Source: Zizania palustris
Taxonomy: Eukaryota; Streptophyta; Magnoliopsida; Poales; Poaceae
Reading direction: 5' to 3'
DNA: 64,000 nucleotides
Assembly (NCBI GenBank): GCA_019279435.1
Contig: JAAALK010000289.1
Span: 13,701,924 to 13,765,923, forward strand
Part shown: piece after piece, positions 46,616-58,618 of the stretch
Layout of the letters: each line of letters opens with the position of its first letter
Position numbering within the stretch: the stretch's first letter is position 1
Notes under the pieces: model-generated
Databases searched by the model: none
Seen by the model: the letters and a program-made list of their open reading frames with translations, nothing else
What the model was told of the DNA's origin: nothing
Program-made: the position numbers and the translations under genes

Positions 46616-48295
46616 TGAGAAACCATGTTGAAGAATATGATTTTGATATTCCAGATGTGATGAGTGATTGTCAACGGAAGTCAAAGGAAGAGAGATATGA
46701 AGACCTGCCGAGTCTGAGGCGCATGTGACTCAGGTACACGGGTAGTGAGCGATGGCCGGGCAGAGGAGCCACGGAGTCGGACTGGCCCAATCCAGGTACA
46801 TGGCTAGGAGCGGCAGATGATCCACTGGTCTATTGACTGGGTTTGACTCAGGTACACGGGCGGCGAGCGATTGCCGGGTTGAGGAAGTTGCGGGGTCGGG
46901 TCAGCCCAATCCGGGTACCCGGTGCGAAGACGGCGGACGCTTTGTTAGTTTCAGCGCAAAACTGACAACCTATGATTAATTCGTTTTTAGGATATTAATA
47001 TTTAGTTTTTAAGTTCAGAATATTTTTATTTGAGTCGGGAGATTTTTCTATGAATATTTTAGTAATTTTCGGAATTTATTTTAGAGTCAGTGTTAATTTT
47101 ACCCTAGGGGTAAATTAGTCTTTTCATGTATTAGGAGTCGCCTATAAATAAGCCCTATCCTCCTGGGGATAGAGGACTTTTTTCTAATAGATCAATCTAC
47201 AGTCCACCATCGCCTATTATCTCTCACCGAATTAAATCGCCGCCGTCGCCACAGTTTGTTCTGCCACCGGGATTCTCCGTTTCTTCGGCCGTGTTTGTTT
47301 TTCTCCGTCCAAGCAACAGCTGTGTGCGGCCTGATTTTTTTTGGTAGTGCATGCGACGCAGCTACCAGCATGGGAGCCATAGCCGCCGACAGTCTATAGT
47401 CCCTAGCGCAATGACTGCATAGCCTATGCACAGCAGCTGAAGCACCTAGGTGTTGACATCCCGTGCGTAGGAAGATGCAGTCCTCTTTCTCATGGTGGGG
47501 CCCGCCAGATTTGCTCTCCATGGCGTGATCGTCATGGCAAGGAAATTCAGTCGTGCGCTGGCTGTGCGTTGGACCCGCCTCGTTCCTGAGATCAATTCCG
47601 GCGGATGATTTGGAGCGGCAGAAGGTTGTGGCTCACGGTGATTTGGCCTAGGAGATGAACCAGGTAAGTTTAATCTAATCTACTATTTTTTAGTAGTATA
47701 AATTAAATAAATAATTAGCTATTTTTAATTAGCATGCAAATCTAGCCAATAATCACGTGGTTAATTTTCATCTGTTAAAATTTTATTATTGCTCGCATAT
47801 TATTTATTTAAGTAATTTTAATATGCTTATTAGTTATCTCGTATTATTCATTTAAATAGATATGTTTAATCTGCTCATATAAAAAAAGAAAAATTTATCA
47901 GTCGTGATAATTTTTCTGTCTCTCGCGTGAAATATTTTTAGGTTATTTCTGAATTAATTTTTGGGTGATCCATATTTTATTCAGTTAATTAGTATTTTAT
48001 TTTTAGACTGCAATCTGAACAATTTATTAGGATATTTAGTGTTTTGCATTACGTCATTAAATATTTCTAGTACCCATTTTATATACTACAGTGATTCTTT
48101 TTAGTTTAGCTCTAATATCATTTTAATTAGGACACCGGTCATTTTTAGGATAGACAACTATAGTACCAGTAATTTATTTTACTAATATTGTTTGTCTGGT
48201 TAAGTTGGTTGGATGTTGGGATTTCGAGATAGTTTAGCAATAATTGTTTTAGGCGCCCATTCACCCCTCCTCTGGTCGCTACTTTCGGTCCTACA
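46616..48295 (+). repeat. Gag-only element 5' LTR
   Basis: 1,680 bp, with TATAAATA at 47153-47160. The minus frame at 47192-47521 recurs at 53076-53405 only because the LTR is duplicated. The PBS TGGTATCAAAGCAAGG begins at 48298. Confidence 0.92.
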
Positions 48296-48360
48296 AGTGG
48301 TATCAAAGCAAGGTTAGGGTTTTCTAATATCTTAACCGATTCTAATCCTAGGTAGTGACC

Positions 48361-51110
48361 ATGACGTCTCCTGGCAAAATCCCGTCCCTAGAGTCTTTTG
48401 GCTACACTTATTGGAAGACTCGCATGCGAGCATACCTTATGAGCCAGAGCTCAGACATATGGGAGATTTGTGTTCATCCTAATTTCACCATAACGACTAT
48501 TGTTGCGGATACTGCTGCTGATGTAATTACCCGACATCAAAATAATAGTAAGGCGGTGAATATTTTATTTTTTGCTCTAGGTCCTAGTGAGTTTGAGCGT
48601 GTTAGCCATCTCACCACTGCTCGAGAGATCTGGGCTACCCTCCAAGCACACCATGAGAGGACAGCTCAGGTCAAGGCTAGGCTCTACCAGACCTACCGGC
48701 GTGAGTATGAAAATTTCTCACAGAAGCCGGGTGAGACTGTTGAGGCTTTGTTTGGTCGTTTTCAATCGATCATTAACAAGCTTCGCGTCAACAAGGCTGA
48801 GCGTGATCAGCTGGTCTTGGATCATGAATAGGCGCTTAAGGTACTCCATACCTTGGACCCTAAGATCTGGGAGATCATGGTTTTTCTTTTGTTGAGAGCG
48901 CGTCTTATGATACCTTGACCATCGCAGAGCTTTTTAGTAAACTCAAGGCCTGAGAGGTTGATATTCAGTTGAGATCAAATCCCACTGATTCTGGCTCCAA
49001 GACTCTGGCACTTGCGACACCGTCTGCTGATCCTAATGCCATGAGTTGTACTGCCTTTTCCTTGATGTCTATCTCCGAGGAACAACTTGATTCACTAGGA
49101 GATGATGATCTGTGTTTGTTTAACAACCGGGTGCGACATGTTTATGATAAGCGAATGTTTAACAGACACGACACAAAATCCGAATGCTTTGAGTGTGGTG
49201 ACCCAGGTCATTTTATCGCCGACTGTCCCAAGCAGAAGAATTACAAGAAGGGAACCGTCGGCAACTCCTACAACTCCGGCAAGTACGACAACTCCACGAA
49301 GACCAAGCCCAAGACAAGATTCTTTCAAAAGGCTCTGAAGGATTATAGGCGTGAGAACAAGAAGTGAGGCAAGACCTTCTTCGTCGAGATGGAGAAAAGA
49401 TACTCCAAGAGATCCTCGTCTTCCTCCTCGTCTTCAAGTTCAAGTGAAGAAGAGATCATGATCAGGAAGGGGAAGGACAGGGACAATCCGGCGGGCCTCT
49501 GTTTCATGACCTTCGGGGACAAGCCGAAGAGTCGCTCACGTCACAGCCAAAGACCCCACAAGAGCTTCTGCTCAATGTCTCTTGGGGGAGAAGAAAGAGA
49601 AGAACTCCTCCGACGACTCCGACGACGACGACGATGAGAAGGCATCTTCCTATGAACAAGAAGTTGTTAATTTACTAGAACAGAACCGTCAGGAGTTGAA
49701 GTATCGGGAGAAACTGCTTAGAGGGGCTATGAAGAGGATAGATGATCTTGAGAGTGAGCTTGCCATGGCGAATGGCAAGATTGAGAGTCTATCATCTTCC
49801 CCTTGCTTGGGTGATAGTGGTGAGTGTCCCAACTGTGAGGTTTTGTTGTGTGACCTGACGACTCTTAAGTCCAGGTACACAGAGAGAATAGATGAGAGAG
49901 ATGCCTTGGCCACTGAGCTTGAGAGCACTCAGCAGGAGCTAAAAGATGCTCATGCCACTGTCGTCGCACCTTGTGTAGATTGCCCATCCCGTTTAGATAG
50001 TATAGCTGAGCTGAGAGCCAAGAGTGATGAGTAGTTGAGCGAGTTAGCTAGAGTGAGAGCTGAGTTAGAGCAGACTAAGCTAGAGCTTGAGACCTTGTCA
50101 GTTCCACCCACTATTTGTGAGAACTGTTTGTCCATTAGAATGGAGTTGATCAAGCTAAAAGCAGATAAGTCTGTCGATATTGATAGAGAGTGTGAGATCT
50201 GCTTGTCTCAGGTGGAGGTGTTAGCTTCTTTTAGAGAGGAGCTAGCTGATGTTCAAAACGAGAACTTTTACCTCTGTCAGATCCTGAGTTGGATTAGTGC
50301 CAGAGAGCCACAGCTCGGCATGATGATCCAACAGTTCAAGAGACCGGATGGATTTGGGGTAGGTTACACCTATACCAAGGCTGATTTTGAGAGTGCCATT
50401 AGCCGAGCAGTGGAGTGGAGTAAGATGACTCCTGAACAGAGATATCCCAAGACTCACTCCACTAAGTCCTTTAAGTATAGTAAGCCCAAGGATGGAGTGA
50501 TCCAAGAACAACCTAAAGGTCCACCTAAGAAGCAAATCTGGGTCCCAAAGCCTAAAACTCTTCATACTTCTCTTGATTCTTTATCTGGACCCTCTCACAC
50601 TAAAGATGATACACCAAACACCACCAAGCCTAAGAATCCCAAGCCTCAACCACATCCCAAGAAGCCTACCTATCACTATGAGTTTTGTGAGAGAGACGAG
50701 CATCTTGAGGAGTTTTGCTTCAGAAAGAAGCGGGTTGAGCGAGTAGAGAGAGCTCGTGATGGGCAGGAGCAGTTCTACCAGTAGGGTGGTAGACAGAGAG
50801 TTCCTCGACGTAGAGAGAGGCTAGAGGCTAGGCCATGTCGTGTAGGTGGTGGTAGAGGAGACAGTTTTTATGATCGTGCTCTGGAGGGTGGTTTTCGTTC
50901 TGGCAGAGTTCCAGATCGTTATGGATACGGTGTTGGACCTCGTGACCGTGATTTTAGGCAGAACAGAGGACCGCGCTTTGATCCGTGTTTTGGTCCAGAC
51001 TCGTATGATTCCTTTTGCTTTCCTACATACGAGCATATGGCTCGACACTAGTTTAGCACTTTTGCTAAACCTGGCATTGGACCGTTTGGTCCCACTCATG
51101 ATTATTGATC
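48361..51110 (+). pseudogene. gag: Long gag of the Sirevirus-like element (about 900 codons)
   Basis: The start is ATG 48361 (MTSPGKIPSLESFG). The copia capsid domain at 48361-48960 has YTYWKTRMRAYLMSQSSDIW and AREIWATLQAHHE. A CCHC knuckle, CFECGDPGHFIADC, is at about 49180. A Ser-rich and acidic region (49400-49640) leads into a coiled coil with four CxxC pairs (CPNC, CVDC, CENC, CEIC; 49828-50200). YTYTKADFESAISRAVEWSK follows, then a basic P/K-rich part and a second knuckle with one Cys changed to Tyr (YEFCERDEHLEEFC, about 50680). The Gly/Arg-rich end reaches 51110. TAG at 48829-48831 and 50032-50034 (likely from CAG) and a few shifts disable it. No pol follows. Confidence 0.85.
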
Positions 51111-52499
51111 TTGATTTGGGAGTTGTGTATCCTTTTTAGGATATTTTGAGTTAGTTTTTTACCTTCTTCTTTATTTTTTATTGAGTCTCTTTGTGTGTGT
51201 TCATATTATGCATAATCATCAATCACATTTTGAGCTTGCTTCTGTTATATGATTAATCTGCTTTACTTACTCTAGCTAGTATATGCTTTTGATTACTTGT
51301 CGATGATCATGTTCTGTTTCAGTTCACATGATATATCTGATATTTGTCATATGCATGGCTTTTATGCTTTAAAATTGAAAAATGATCACCATTGCTTCTG
51401 GTAACTAGCATGTGTAGGCTGAATGATTTCGCTATCTTTTACATGCCTGGTAGCTAGATCCTTACTTAGATGCAGATATGCAATTTGGACATCTATATGC
51501 TTTAAATATGAAAAATGTGTTATAAAAATGATAAAAAATTCAGAAAATTGAAAATCTATATGAATTTTTATGATTTTTAGAAAAGATCCAGGTGGGTTTG
51601 CTTTGTCGCATTGCATTGTTTTGGATTGCTTACCATAGCACTTTGGTATGAACTAGGACAGTGTAATGTATGCCAAGACCAATGTTTTAAGCTTCTGATG
51701 GTCCAGTTCTGGCCTAGGCTTGACTTGGTCGGTTAGCATAAGGTTTGACATGCAAATAACCCATGGCAGAAATGAAAAATAAAAATAAAAAGAAAAAGTC
51801 TGAAAATTTAAAAAGATGACAAGTTTGCTGAAGCACTTTGTTTTGGACAATGCTTATCTTGGTAGATATCAGTTAGCTTTTGCATCTCATGCTTTACTTT
51901 GCTTGTGAACTAGAAAATGTGGTGATGCTTTTGTTTGCGAAAATCAAAAAATGCGTGCTAATGACTCTCTTTTGATATTATCTGTTGCACTGATCATGTC
52001 ATGTATCTTAGACAGTATATCTTTTGTTATACCTGTTAGATGTTGTAATTGCAGTCAATCATATCTAAGAAGCATGCTTTTTCACACTCGACCTGCACCC
52101 CATCTGCATTTAGGGCATATTTTGAGGGGGAGCTACATTTTACGGGGAGTTTGTGTCTATATCTTTTTAGAGTGCATTTAGTCTCACTTGATGAGTCCAA
52201 TTGTCAACAAGGGGGAGAAATTTTGGAATTTAGAGAACATTTTTTAGTTTTCTCTGGGATTTATTTCAGGGGGAGTTCCTTGTTGGTAATTCTGAGATTT
52301 GCACTTGCTTTTGAGTCTTTATTTTTTGGTTAACCATAATGACCGTTTTCGTGCTTTTGTTTGTCTTTTGGTCATTAGGGTTAAACTTTTATTTTCTTTC
52401 TTCTATTTTTTTGTCTTTGTTTTCTTGTTTGAACTTGTTTTGCAGGTTCTGAAGTTGAGCTGAAGAGGGTGTTGATAATGCACTCATCAAGGGGGAGAT
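51111..52499 (+). other. Untranslated 3' region with repeated polypurine tracts
   Basis: 1.4 kb of AT-rich, stop-rich sequence in place of pol. Purine tracts GAGGGGGA (52124), AAGGGGGAGAAA (52209), CAGGGGGAG (52267) and AAGGGGGAGAT (52489-52499) precede the LTR; the last adjoins it and is the working PPT. No other feature is seen. Confidence 0.8.
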
Positions 52500-54176
52500 T
52501 GAGAAACCATGTTGAAGAATATGGTTTTGATATTCCAGATGTGATGAGCGATTGTCAACGGAAGTCAAAGGAAGAGAGATATGAAGACCTACCGAGTCTG
52601 AGGTGCATGTGACTCAGGTACACGGGTAGTGAGCGACGGCCGGTAAGAGGAGCCGCGGAGTCGGGCTGGCCCAATCCAGGTACATGGCTAGGAGCGGCAG
52701 ATGATCCACTGTCTGTTGACTGGGTTTGACTCAGGTACACGGGTAGCGAGCGATTGCCGGGCTGAGGAAGCTGCGGGGTCGGGTCGGCCCAATCTGGGTA
52801 CCCGGTGTGAAGACGGTGGACACTTTGTCAGTTTCGGCGCAAAACTGACAACCTATGATTAATTCGTTTTTAGGATATTTATATTTAGTTTTTAAGTTCA
52901 GAATATTTTTATTTGAGTTAGGAGATTTTTCTAAGAATATTTTAGTAATTTTCGGAATTTATTTTAGAGTCAGTGTTAATTTACCCTAGGGGTAAATTAG
53001 TATTTTCATGTATTAGGAGTCGCCTATAAATAGGCCCATATCCCTCTTGAGGATAGAGGACTGTTTTCTAATAGATCAATCTACAGTCCACCATCGCCTA
53101 TTATCTCTCACCGAATTAAATCGCCGCCGCCGCCACAGTTTGTTTTGCCACCGGGATTCTCCGTTTCTTTGGCCGTGTTTGTTTTTCTCCGTCCAAGCAA
53201 CAGCTGTGTGCGGCCTGATTTTTTTCGGTAGTGCATGCGACGCAGCTACCAGCATGGGAGCCATAGCCACCGGTAGTCTATAGTCCCTAGCGCAATGACT
53301 GCATAGCCTATGCACGACAGCTGAAGCACCTAGGTGTTGACATCCCATGCGCAGGAAGATGCAGTCCTCTTTCTCACGGTGGGGCCCACCAGATTTGCTC
53401 TCCATGGCGTGATCTTCACGGCAAGGAAATTTAGTCGTGCGCTGGCTGTGCGTGGGACCCGCCTCGTGCCTGAGATCAATTCCGGCGGAAGCTTTGCAGC
53501 GGCAGAAGGTTGTGGCTCACGGTGGTTTGGCCAAGGAGATGACAAGGTAAGTTTAATCTAATCTACTATTTTTTAGTAGTATAAATTAAATAAATAATTA
53601 GCTATTTTTAATTAGCATGCAAATCTAGCCAATAATAACGTGGTTAATTTTCATCTGTTAAAATTTTATTATTGCTCGCATATTATTTATTTAAGTAATT
53701 TTAATATGCTTATTAGTTATCTCGTATTATTCATTTAAATAGATCTGTTTAATCTGCTCATATAAAAGAAAAAAATTTATCAGTCGTGATAATTTTTCTG
53801 TCTGTCACGTGAAATATTTTTAGGTTATTTCTGAATTAATTTTTGGGTGATCCATATTTTATTCAGTTAATTAGTATTTTATTTTTAGACTGCAATCTGA
53901 ACATTTTATTAGGATATTTAGTGTTTTGCATTACGTCATTAAATATTTCTAATACCCATTTTATATACTACAGTGATTCTTTTTAGTTTAGCTCTAATAT
54001 CATTTTAATTAGGACACCAGTCATTTTTAGGCTAGACAGCTATAGTAGTGGTAATTTATTTTACTAATTTTTTTTGTCCGGTTAAGTTGGTTGGATGTTG
54101 GGATTTCGAGATAGTTTAGCAAGAATTTTTTTAGGCGCCCATTCACCCCCCTCTAGTCGCTACTTTCGGTCCTACA
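52500..54176 (+). repeat. Gag-only element 3' LTR
   Basis: 1,677 bp, the partner of 46616-48295, with TATAAATA at 53025-53032. It ends TTTCGGTCCTACA, directly followed by the TSD. Confidence 0.92.
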
Positions 54177-54181
54177 TCGTC

Positions 54182-54847
54182 CATCATGTCGTCCTCATCG
54201 TCGCTCGAAGTAGGAGACGGGTTATTTACAGCAACCGGCTTCGGCTTCCATACCTGTTTCACTGCTGGTCGGGGATGGATCTCCTTGAAAATGGTGTCCC
54301 GCTCATCCTCGGCCTTCTTCTCGCACATCTTCTGAGCTCAAAGACGTTGTAGCCATCTCTTTTGGGACTTGGTCATACCTAGGGGTGCCCACGAAGACTT
54401 TGGATTAGTATCGGGCGCAAAAACATTGTTACAGGATTTTTTGGCTGAACAAGAATTGGCCGGATCGGCCACGGCAATTTTACGCTTGGTTGTATTTTGT
54501 TCTTGTGTATTATTGGTCGGACCGACAATGGTGGGATGATCTGATCGACCGCTGTTGAGTGCCTGCAAAAGGACAGTCGGACCGGCCACAGTGGACCGGT
54601 CAGACCAGGGTGTTGAGGGTGGTCTGACCGGCTATATGGCTGCGGTCTCCTTCTGCGGCTTGCCTCCGTCTTGTTCCCAGGGGGGCCTATAGGTATTGGG
54701 ATGTCTTGGGACCCTACCTTGACGACGATGACTTCAGATGCCTCCGGGCATCCTTGTGGTGCGATGGATAGCCTGCCAAATACGCCACCTCTTGGCGCAC
54801 TCAGCTGACCCTACCTGCCATAAAACCTAGAGGGCATGAAGGGAGCA
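54182..54847 (-). pseudogene. gag: Element B gag C-terminal piece
   Basis: On the minus strand, part of gag with CEKKAEDERDTIF and KQVWKPKPVAVNNPSP, and a downstream region at 54338-54589. The part nearer 54660-54840 is Gly/Pro-rich. GGTCAGACCG-like motifs occur at 54510-54640. Interrupted at the left by the gag-only element and at the right by the solo LTR. Confidence 0.7.
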
Positions 54848-54852
54848 ATATA
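54848..54852. repeat. Target site duplication ATATA of the solo LTR
   Basis: ATATA at 54848-54852 and again at 55721-55725, on both sides of the solo LTR. Confidence 0.85.
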
Positions 54853-55720
54853 TGAAGGATATGCCCAAGAAAATTCTGTGGATCAGAAGTTCTAATAGTG
54901 AGTATCGGAAGTTCTGGTTAATTTCTGGTATCGATATAGAGAGAAATTGTTTCTTCAGAAGTTCCGATATGGTATCGGAAGTTTTGATGGTACGGAAGTT
55001 CTAATTCGGAATTGGGGAATTTTTGTACTGATCAGAAGTTCTGATATGGTATCGGAAGTTCTGAGGTGGACGAAAATAGATTGGATCTGTTGCATGTCGT
55101 GCTGAATTTGGAGAACTGAAAAATACCTTGTCGGAAGTTTCGATCCAGGATTAGAAGTTCCGATTCAGGATCGGAAGTTGCGATGTGGGGTATCAGATTG
55201 GATCTGTTACGAATACGGATTAGTTGTAACTAATTTTGGGGCTCCAAGATGTGCACGACCTAGGGGGCTTTCAGCCCTATATAAGGAGAGAAGGAGGAGG
55301 TCTTAGAAAAAGGAATAAGCCTAGATTAGACCTAGCCAGCCAAGAGTCCTCTCCTCCCTTTCTTGATCTCAACCATTGAGATCGAGAATTTCTGGTCACT
55401 CACGTGCGGTGATAGCACGCTGCCGTAGGAGGAACTCCACATCCCTGTATGTGTGGACTCCGTGGAGGCGTTGCTCCATAAGTGACGCTTGTGGCCGTCA
55501 CCACGAGGAAAGGCGACTTATTCATCGATTTGATCGGCGAGGAATGGCAGGGACAAAGCGAGGATAGGCTTGACGCGCTCCATCAACCTCTGCTTCCACT
55601 ACACCTAGCGCGTCAAGTGCTAGAAGGTACTGATCTATGATCTCACACGCGCATGAGCCTAGGGCCGTAGGGCATAAATTTTGAATTTGCCGGCTAGCGT
55701 ACCTCCCCTATTCCCCAACA
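54853..55720 (+). mobile_element. Solo LTR with a TCGGAAGTTC motif array
   Basis: 868 bp, TGAAGGATATGCC to TTCCCCAACA, flanked by the TSD ATATA. TATATAAGG at 55278-55286 suggests plus orientation. The first 330 bp hold about ten imperfect copies of (A)TCGGAAGTTC(T/C)GAT. No internal region remains, as expected after LTR-LTR recombination. The family is not identified; the termini suit a copia element. Confidence 0.85.
55278..55286 (+). promoter_or_regulatory. TATA box of the solo LTR
   Basis: TATATAAGG about 90 bp downstream of the last TCGGAAGTT-type motif, so the motif array sits where U3 enhancers normally lie. Confidence 0.7.
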
Positions 55721-55725
55721 ATATA

Positions 55726-56593
55726 ATAGAGGTGGGGTACTCGGGAAGCGGAATGTAACATGGAGGCAACTATGCCATGGACCAGGGATACGGTGGAGGA
55801 AGCGGTGGCTCCAGTGGATTCGCCCATCGTGGGTCGAACCCACTCTTCCGAGGGGTGCCCGACCTTGCTGGAGGTCCTAGCCGAGTGTTCGCCATCTCAG
55901 CCCTCTTCCTATGTTTCTGGAGCAGCATGTCGTATGTCACCTTTGGCTTCTTGGGAGTGGCAGCCGAAGATGATGTGTTACTGTTCACATTCAACACTCC
56001 TACCTCAGGGTTCTTCGGTACGAGCATGTGTGGACGTGGTTCTCCGATCATGACCTCCATCCCCTTAGCAGACCCAGCCTGCTCAGGCTGAATCAACACC
56101 TTCTTTCGATTGAGATCAACAGAGGTCATGGGAAGGGGGTCCTGGTCGAGCTTCATCTTGGGATTTGTATCCAGCATCAATCGTCCTTCTTCTATGGCCG
56201 ATGAACCTACCGACGAAAAACATTGCAATCATTAGTAGAATGAGAATGAGAATCATGCCACTTTCAATAAGCCCGTTTCTTTAAGTCATCAACGGTCGGA
56301 ATGACGTGACCCTTTGGCAACCTGATAAGTTTGTTCTTCAACAAAAAATCAAATATTTTATCACACTTGGTCACGTCAAAAGAATACTTCACCTCGTTGG
56401 GCCGACTCTTGGTAGGAGATGGCCGTAACTCATTGCAAGTGATGGGCTTGGCCTTACTAGACCAAGTTCATCTTGGGATTTCCTGAACCAGAGCCTTCTA
56501 TAGAACCAGACTAACATCAAAAAAATCATGGCAATCTAGTTTCTCCTTAAGATCGGAGTGAAGACCATTAAAAGCTAGGTTGGCAAAGTCTAT
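55726..56593 (-). pseudogene. gag: Element B gag, middle part
   Basis: The minus frame 55770-56228 (EEGRLMLDTNPKMKLDQDPL, KKPKVTYDMLLQKHRKRAEM) is clearly homologous to 63421-63760 of element C. A zinc-knuckle region like KWHDSHSYYTNDC lies near 56260-56300, upstream in frame terms. The rest to 56593 is stop-rich gag. The N-terminal gag and 5' LTR of B are not in the window, because the Sirevirus at 56594 cuts it. Confidence 0.8.
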
Positions 56594-58618
56594 TGGATCG
56601 AAAAAGGCGACCAGAGGGGGGTGAATGGGAGCTTATAAAATTCTATTCTAATAGACAGGCTTCGAACACACCCTTCGAAGTGTCTGGTTTGGAGGTATCG
56701 AACACACTCCAAAAACAGGTTTCAAATGGGGTAAAAGTTCGAAATTCATAACACTTCGCTCATACTCACAAACCTAAAAACACACTGTACTAAGCAGAGA
56801 TAGCGCAGGCTCCGCACACAAGATGCCTTCGAGCAGGCTTTGCACTACTATACTTCTCACAAATGTGTTTCCCTCTAAGGGCTCTAAACAGATATTCTAC
56901 ACTAGTAACTGGCACTAGGGTTCGTACTTCAGAGTGCAGAAAAATAGACAAGACTGACTATGCGAGGACTTCGGCTAAGGGAAGAAAACAATCCTCGAAT
57001 GGACGATTCACAAAGTGCTTCGCTAGTAAATAGTGAGGTCTAGCCTCTGAGTTACACAGAGCGAACACACATAGTTACTCACAGAAATCAGACAAATGTG
57101 AGACAAACACACTTCGTTGAAAAGAAATAGGACAAAAATCTGGTTAACACAAAACGAAGTGTGATGCAGAAAACTCTCCTCATGTGGTGCAAATATCACA
57201 TATACAAGTTCATGCAATCAATGAAAATAGAATGGAAAATTTCATTGAAAGAACAGGGAACACAAAAAATCACAAGTACAGAGAACTCTTCATGCCGGCT
57301 GGCCAAGTCTACAGGGAAACTGAGGTTCTAAAAGAGTGCACAGTGTTGCCCTAGCCCCTAGACTATCTCCCCTAGACTTTTATAGGCACTACTCCGACTT
57401 GCGAAAAGACTACAATACCCCTAGGGTTTACAATGATTTTGTCTCTACCAGACACGGGGGTATAGATGGTAGTCTACTTTATTAGAAGCTCCTTTTGTCA
57501 GCTTCACAGAGGAGACAACATCAGTTTTTGCAGAATAGACATGATAAGCTTTTGCAGAGCGGAATCTTCTAGAGCCCCCTTTGCACACGAGGTGTGCAAA
57601 GGCTTCGGTGACATGATTCAAACCTGAAGGCCTTCTCTTCACCGAAGTCAGTCTTCGATAAATTGATGGTTTTGAGTCGAAGCCGTCAAAGCCCTTGAGC
57701 CTTCGCACCATCACCTCCAGAGTGGACCACCAGGACTTTGCAGATACTCCTAGCTTGAACTACGTCAGTCCGTGTACCGAAGCCATGCATGGCCAAAGTA
57801 CATCAAATCAGCCATACTCTGAAGCCCTACCTTCGGAGCACCTTCTCCACCTTTCGAAGTCCCTCCTTCGTCCAAGGGCTCCGCATGAAGCACTTCCATA
57901 GGCACTCCTCCTTAGTGTCTCTGCCTAGAGCACACTCCCGTAGAGCCTTACTCGGACCATGCCTTCAATGCACCTTGACTTCTCAGACCTTCGTCAGGTG
58001 TCCTTCCAAGTGTCTCCGACCAGAGCACACTTGGGAGCCTTGCCTCATTCTGGAGGACTTTGTCCGCCAGCCTTCGAAGTTACTCCTCCAGAGTCACCCT
58101 TCAAAGTGCCTCACCTCCGAGGACTTTGCCTCGAGGTATCTTCAGCTAGAGCCACCCTCCGCACTTTTTGCCTTTGCTTGGCACACCTTGACCAAAGGAC
58201 CAACCTCGACCCCACACAGCTTCCGTGACCGAGCTCCCAGCTCGCTTGGCATCAAGCCTTCCCGCTTGACTCAGGTTCACCTACTACGAACAGTCCCGTC
58301 GCCTCCGAAGTCACCTGCACACCACCGACAAGCAGACAAGAGTTTCCAGTACCCTGGAGACCTCTCCGGTAAACAACCTCCGGTACATACTCTGGTGTAC
58401 TGCCAAAAATACCGAGCCCTTCGGTACAGACTTTTCATCATATTCTGTCGAGCCCCTCCGACAGACATACTCCGTTGCAACAGCTGTAGCCAGTAAACCC
58501 CGAACCCTTCGGTAAAACACATTCGAACCCCTTCGGAGGTACCCCTTCGTTCATAAGGAAACTTGTCAATCACTAATCACAGACTTGAAACCAAGGCACA
58601 TCTCAACTTGGTTTCTCA
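56594..58618 (-). repeat. Sirevirus 3' LTR (minus strand)
   Basis: 2,025 bp. On the minus strand it runs from TGAGAAACCAAGTTG to TTTTCGATCCA and holds the CCCATTCACCCCCCTCTGGTCGCC block near its end, as in the gag-only element. CCTATAAAAG lies at 57386-57377 (minus). CTTCGAAG-like motifs are frequent between 57600 and 58540. The long plus frame at 57789-58496 is not a gene. Confidence 0.85.
57377..57386 (-). promoter_or_regulatory. TATA box, Sirevirus LTR
   Basis: The minus strand reads CCTATAAAAG, about 790 bp before the LTR's 3' end, the usual side for R/U5. Confidence 0.6.

Larger units (their letters stand above)
46616..54176 (+). mobile_element. Complete gag-only Sirevirus-like Ty1/copia element
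   Basis: 7,561 bp with 1,680 and 1,677 bp LTRs, 5 bp TSD, a tRNA-Met-type PBS, a long gag frame and a 1.4 kb untranslated end, but no protease, integrase or RT. The LTR termini TGAGAAACC and GGTCCTACA, the GAGGGGGGTGAAT-like LTR end and the repeated AAGGGGGAGA tracts are Sirevirus traits as I know them. It must have used enzymes of a complete relative. The LTRs differ by a few percent by eye. Confidence 0.88.

Noticed and set aside
47192..47521. Cys/His-containing frame of 109 codons on the minus strand, repeated at 53076-53405
   Set aside because: It lies in the LTRs of the gag-only element, so duplication explains it; no start context or known domain.
54885..55185. Second possible CRISPR-like or satellite array
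   Set aside because: The spacing of the 12-14 bp motif is irregular and it lies within a TSD-flanked LTR.
57789..58496. Plus-strand frame of 235 codons
   Set aside because: It lies inside the Sirevirus LTR on the opposite strand to the element; Ser/Pro/Thr/Leu-rich text without a domain, typical of CT-rich DNA.
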